Position numbers and translations under genes: made by a program. This document shows, one piece after another, positions 27,113 through 30,432 of a stretch of 30,432 nucleotides of DNA. The DNA comes from Willaertia magna (Eukaryota; Heterolobosea; Eutetramitea; Acrasida; Naegleriidae), in the NCBI GenBank assembly GCA_902984215.1, contig CADWAF010001081.1:1-30432 (forward strand), given 5' to 3'. The stretch's first letter is position 1; the number at the start of each line of letters is the position of its first letter. Below the pieces are notes generated by a model. That model worked only from the letters and a program-made list of their open reading frames with translations. It did not search any database and had not been told where the DNA came from.

Positions 27113-27754
27113 ATGCAACAAGAAACTACATTTAAAACAAATATTAAACAAAAAGAAGAAGAAGAAGGCTTAAAACACCAACAACAAAACCTACAACAAC
27201 AACAAATAGAGAATGAACAACATAAACAACAAATACTGCAACAAGACTTTTCTAAAAACAATAATACATTATCTTCTTCAGAACTTAAACTTAAAAAGAG
27301 AATTCTTACTAAATATTCTAAAGAACAATTACTTTCCCACCCACAACAATCTTCTACAACTATAATAACACAAACAAATACAAAGCCTAATATTAAAGAA
27401 GAAGAAGAAGAAAGGCCTATACTTCTAGAAGATAAAGAAAATGTTATTCCAACTTGTAAAGAATGTCCACCACCTACTCCTTCAAAAAGTGTCAAACGTA
27501 AGATAATGTCTCCTTTACAAAATTTGAATTTAGTGAAAGAAGAAAAGAATGAAAGTGATTTGGCGTCTGTCAGTAAGAAAATAACATTTAAAGTAAAAAC
27601 GAAATCTACTAATAGTGATTTGTCAGCTTCTTCAACAATTTCAGAGTTAACATCGCCTGAGAGGAAATTATCTGAAAGAATTGCTTTACAAAAGAAGAAG
27701 GATGTTACAAAATATCCAGGAGGAGTACAAAATGCATTAAAGTTTGTTTTTTAA
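27113..27754 (+). CDS. Disordered protein with KEN box and CDK-type sites
   Basis: A 213-residue, mostly polar protein. The first ~50 residues are Gln/Glu-rich. It carries a KEN box at 108-110 (EDKENVIP) right after an RxxL D-box-like stretch (RPIL, 101-104), and SP/TP sites at T122, S133 and S181 (PPTPSKS, IMSPLQN, TSPERK). KEN and D boxes mark APC/C substrates and SP/TP sites mark CDK targets, so this is probably a cell-cycle protein destroyed at mitotic exit. The basic end (KKKDVTKYPGG) and last ten residues (VQNALKFVF end) look conserved in style; the Gln-x-x-Leu-x-x-Val-Phe is only a weak PIP-box match. I do not recognise the family. An E2F-type site upstream supports the cell-cycle view. 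An alternative start lies at 27058 with an intron at 27061-27112. Confidence 0.65.
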   Translation: MQQETTFKTNIKQKEEEEGLKHQQQNLQQQQIENEQHKQQILQQDFSKNNNTLSSSELKLKKRILTKYSKEQLLSHPQQSSTTIITQTNTKPNIKEEEEERPILLEDKENVIPTCKECPPPTPSKSVKRKIMSPLQNLNLVKEEKNESDLASVSKKITFKVKTKSTNSDLSASSTISELTSPERKLSERIALQKKKDVTKYPGGVQNALKFVF

Positions 27755-28174
27755 GGCTTCAAGTTTTTTTCCTTGTGTTAGACACTTGGAATTTACTTTT
27801 TTTTGTGTTCTTTTTTATTTGTTGTTTTACAACAATTAATTTTTTTAAAATACATAATAATTTATTAAATACAATAACTTATTTAAAAGACAATTAATTT
27901 CTTCTTTTTTATTCATAAAAACATTTATATTAATTATTTAATATGTTATTAATTATAAGTAATTAATTAATTAGTCGAATGGATGTAAAATAAACAGTGT
28001 ACTCCATAGTAAATAATCCTTACTAACCTTACTTCCCTAGATTATACTTTCGCCCAAATCAAACCCAAAAATAATTCTTTACAGCCAAAGGATAATAATA
28101 ATTATCTTCTTTTTATTTAAAAAAAAAAATTGTCACTAAACAACAACGTCAGAACATTAAAAAACTGTTTACAA
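27755..28174. other. Intergenic spacer, no gene seen
   Basis: The first ~220 bases are T-rich and probably include the 3' end of the KEN-box gene. The rest leads to trehalose-6-phosphate phosphatase. A ten-A run ends at 28129. No RNA gene or E2F-type site is visible. Confidence 0.45.
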
Positions 28175-29266
28175 ATGATTATTAATAATAAATTGCCACA
28201 TGCCATTTCCGAAAAGTTTAATCAAATCTTTCAATTAGCAAAACAACAAGAAAAACAAATTGTTTTCTTTTTAGATTATGATGGTACTCTTTCACCAATT
28301 GTAGAACGTCCAGAATTAGCAATTTTAACAAATGAAACTAGAAATGCAGTTGAAAATTTATCTCAACATTTTCTGACATCTATCATTTCCGGTCGTAAAT
28401 TATTGGACGTTAAAGAAAAGGTAAATTTAGAAAATTTATTTTACGCGGGAAGTCATGGTTTTGATATTCAAGGAAATTGTAAAATTTTAAAGAAATATAA
28501 TTTACAATATGATGAATCTTTAGATTTAATTAAAAGAAATGATTTAATAAATGATGAAGTATTTAAGATTTGTTTTGCCGAGGAGTTTATTCCAATTTTA
28601 GAACAAGTTTTTTTTGAATTAAAAGAAAAATTAGAAAACATAAATGGTTGTATTTTAGAAAATAATAAATTTTCGCTCTCCGTCCATTATAGATTAATTC
28701 CAAATGAAGAAATTATTAAAGAAATTGAAAATGTAATTGTAACTACATTACAAAAAACACAAGATAAAACCAAGTTGACTCACGGTAAAAAAGTATTTGA
28801 AATTAGAGCAAATTATGATTGGCATAAAGGAAAGGCAGTTTTAGAATTATTAAAGTTATGGAACTTAAAAGAGAATCATTCAGTTTTAGGTATTTATATT
28901 GGTGATGATAAAACTGATGAAGATGCTTTTGAAAGTTTAGCGAAAAGTAATTTGGGTTTTGGAATATTAGTTGCTAATGAAGAAGATGAAAGAATTTATT
29001 ATTCTAAAGAAGAACAACAAGAACAGAATAATAATGATGCTATTAATAACAATAATGGCACTACCACTAATAATAATAATAATGGTGATGACAATAAGAA
29101 TTGCCTTCATAATAATTACCACAGTACAAGCAGTAGTGGTAACAATAATGCAGTTGTTGTGGAGAAGGATAATAAGGAAAAGACGTATGCAAAGTTTTAT
29201 TTAAGAAATACTAATGAAGTTGTTTCTTTTATTAATCACGTAATAGATTTGGAAAACAAAAAATAA
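28175..29266 (+). CDS. Trehalose-6-phosphate phosphatase
   Basis: A HAD-superfamily phosphatase that releases trehalose from trehalose 6-phosphate. The start at 28175 gives 363 residues. Motif I is FLDYDGTLSPIV with the nucleophile Asp34 and Asp36; motif II is the ISGR near 71-74; the cap is followed by the family GSHG at 92-95; the motif III Lys lies in THGKKVFEIRA near 205; motif IV is IGDDKTDEDAF at 242-252. The whole protein is a stand-alone TPP without the synthase domain found fused in many fungi and plants. An Asn/Ser-rich insertion at ~280-335 separates the last core strand from a C-terminal helix. Trehalose usually protects against drying, and is often made for cysts or spores. The open frame reaches back to a TTG at 28130 just after a ten-A run (see findings). 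Confidence 0.9.
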   Translation: MIINNKLPHAISEKFNQIFQLAKQQEKQIVFFLDYDGTLSPIVERPELAILTNETRNAVENLSQHFLTSIISGRKLLDVKEKVNLENLFYAGSHGFDIQGNCKILKKYNLQYDESLDLIKRNDLINDEVFKICFAEEFIPILEQVFFELKEKLENINGCILENNKFSLSVHYRLIPNEEIIKEIENVIVTTLQKTQDKTKLTHGKKVFEIRANYDWHKGKAVLELLKLWNLKENHSVLGIYIGDDKTDEDAFESLAKSNLGFGILVANEEDERIYYSKEEQQEQNNNDAINNNNGTTTNNNNNGDDNKNCLHNNYHSTSSSGNNNAVVVEKDNKEKTYAKFYLRNTNEVVSFINHVIDLENKK

Positions 29267-29332
29267 GTATTTTAAACATAATTGTTTAGGTCAATTGTGA
29301 AAATTAAAAATTTATTGTTTGTTTTACAAAAA

Positions 29333-30432
29333 TTAGTCAAGTAAATCATCGCATATTTGTTCTAAAGTTTCACCCTTTCTAATTCTTTCTTTCATCCAAT
29401 CAATGTCACATTTATTTAACCAACTTAATCTTCCATCTTCAAATCTATTCAATTTATTCATAAATAATAAGAAATCTCCCTTTTTTACAACATGAGTACT
29501 ATTTTCAATTTTTAGATAAGTTAAGTTTTTTAAAGCATTGAAATATTTTGTTTCAAAATTTTGATTACAATTACAAATAGTTAATTCTTTTAATTTTGTA
29601 AAATTATTAAAACATTTTCCATAAATATTTTCGCAATTAACTATTGTTAATTTCTTTAAATTTTGTAAATTTTGTAAATGAGAATCATTTATAAATTGAG
29701 AATGCTTAATAGTTAAATCTGTTAAATTTTTTAAATTATAAAAACAAACGCCTGTAATAATATCATTACAATATTCAAAACGTAAAAGTTTTAAATTATG
29801 TAAATTAATTAAATATTCATCTTTTAATACCTTCATATTGTAAATGATTAAAGATTCTAATTTAGTTAAATTTAATAAACAATTACCATTAATGCTTTCT
29901 AAAAAAATGATTTCTAAATATTTTAAATTTTGTAAAGTTTCTAAATGTTTATCATAAATTTCTGTGGAATTAATTGTTAAACTTTCTAATTTTGGTAAAT
30001 ATTTCCAAAACTCAAGGTTCAACCCTTCACATCTAGTAATATTTAAACTCTTTAAATTTTTAAAATTTACAAAATAATTACTATCAACTAAATAATTACT
30101 TTTAATAGTTAATTTTTCTAAATTAAAGTTTAAAAAACATTTTCCTGAAATAAATGAACTACCTAAGATGTGTAATTCTTTTAAGGTATTCAAATTTTGT
30201 AAATATTTATCGTGCATTTCATCCAGATTAATTGTTAATTTTTCTAATTTTGGGAAATTTAAAGAACTTTCTACAATGTCATCATCCCACCAACGAGTTA
30301 TATTTAATTCAGTTAAACTTTCTAAATTTGTAAAAGAAGAGTCGTAGTGATTAATTTTTAAATATTTTAATTGTTTTAAATTGTAAAAATCTTCAGGAAT
30401 TATTTTTCTTACTTTTACAGCTAAATATTCTA
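29333..30432 (-). CDS. Leucine-rich-repeat protein (partial, start beyond right edge)
   Basis: The frame is open from the right window edge to the stop near 29333 (at least 366 residues), so the start lies outside. It is almost entirely LRRs of 20-24 residues with consensus near LxNLxxLKxLxIxxCxxI. Two flavours alternate: one begins D-x-(H/Y)-L-x-x-L (DKHLETLQNL, DEYLINLHNL, DSHLQNLQNL), the other G-x-C-F/L-x-N-L/F (GKCFLNF, GNCLLNL, GVCFYNL, GKCFNNF). The last ~40 residues (WLNKCDIDWMKERI and following) are charged and leave the LRR pattern. Function is unknown; LRR proteins of this kind bind other proteins, and many in amoebae are F-box partners. An F-box might lie upstream outside the window. 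Confidence 0.8.
   Translation of the reverse strand, partial: EYLAVKVRKIIPEDFYNLKQLKYLKINHYDSSFTNLESLTELNITRWWDDDIVESSLNFPKLEKLTINLDEMHDKYLQNLNTLKELHILGSSFISGKCFLNFNLEKLTIKSNYLVDSNYFVNFKNLKSLNITRCEGLNLEFWKYLPKLESLTINSTEIYDKHLETLQNLKYLEIIFLESINGNCLLNLTKLESLIIYNMKVLKDEYLINLHNLKLLRFEYCNDIITGVCFYNLKNLTDLTIKHSQFINDSHLQNLQNLKKLTIVNCENIYGKCFNNFTKLKELTICNCNQNFETKYFNALKNLTYLKIENSTHVVKKGDFLLFMNKLNRFEDGRLSWLNKCDIDWMKERIRKGETLEQICDDLLD

Noticed and set aside
27728..27751. PIP box (PCNA-binding) at the end of the KEN-box protein
   Set aside because: Gln and Leu fit but the first aromatic position is Val; too weak to claim.
1..30432. Mobile elements or prokaryotic operons
   Set aside because: No transposase, integrase, reverse transcriptase, terminal repeats or target duplications seen; close same-strand genes are ordinary for a compact nuclear genome with spliceosomal introns.
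1..30432. Dictyostelium origin
   Set aside because: Asn-rich proteins fit, but SAS-6 is present, whereas dictyostelids lack centrioles, and spacers are less AT-rich than in Dictyostelium.

Overview
The window is nuclear DNA from an AT-rich, intron-bearing, gene-dense eukaryotic microbe. Twenty protein genes (two cut by the window edges) and one 5S rRNA gene lie on both strands, mostly with 10-500 bases between them. Introns are GT-AG and very short: eleven are supported here, 38-156 bases long. Proteins are loaded with Asn, Gln and Ser runs. Most start codons follow a run of A residues. A SAS-6 gene shows that the organism builds centrioles or basal bodies, which argues against dictyostelids despite the Asn-rich proteins. 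Together with the F-box/LRR proteins, the compact genome and a 5S gene away from other rRNA genes, this suggests a heterolobosean amoeboflagellate (Naegleria-like). That assignment is an inference.

Layout. 1-5360: 3' end of an unknown gene (+), a large F-box/LRR-type protein (-), and a GALK2-type galactokinase/GalNAc kinase (-). 5361-8832: a long divergent spacer, a three-exon SRA(YDG)-domain protein (+) and a small orphan (+). 9018-12960: a Ctr copper transporter (-) that shares an 84-base promoter with a cyclic-nucleotide-binding voltage-sensor channel (+), then a PAPS transporter of the SLC35B3 type (+). 13138-17641: a small Asn-rich orphan (-), an RG-rich/R3H/2H-phosphoesterase/SAM-like protein (+, two exons), LSM8 (+, two exons) and GTP cyclohydrolase I (+, three exons). 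17685-24035 (all -): an NTF2-like membrane protein, SAS-6 (three exons) and condensin subunit CAP-G. 24420-30432: a TTP-like tandem CCCH zinc finger protein (+), a small one-TM protein (-, two exons) divergent from TRM112 (+, two exons), a 5S rRNA gene (-), a KEN-box disordered protein (+), trehalose-6-phosphate phosphatase (+) and a partial LRR protein (-).

The most striking shared signal is regulatory. E2F/DP-type elements (TTTGGCGG or TTTGGCGC cores) lie just upstream of four genes: LSM8, SAS-6, CAP-G (two sites) and the KEN-box protein. SAS-6, CAP-G and the KEN-box protein are the cell-division genes of the window, so this looks like a small S/G2/M regulon. The sites also correct two start codons: SAS-6 to 20610 and CAP-G to 24035. 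Other candidates for new biology are the R3H-2H-SAM architecture, an SRA domain whose base-binding loop is not recognisable, and a channel with a non-canonical pore filter.

All calls come from reading the sequence and recalling family motifs; no database search or folding was run.
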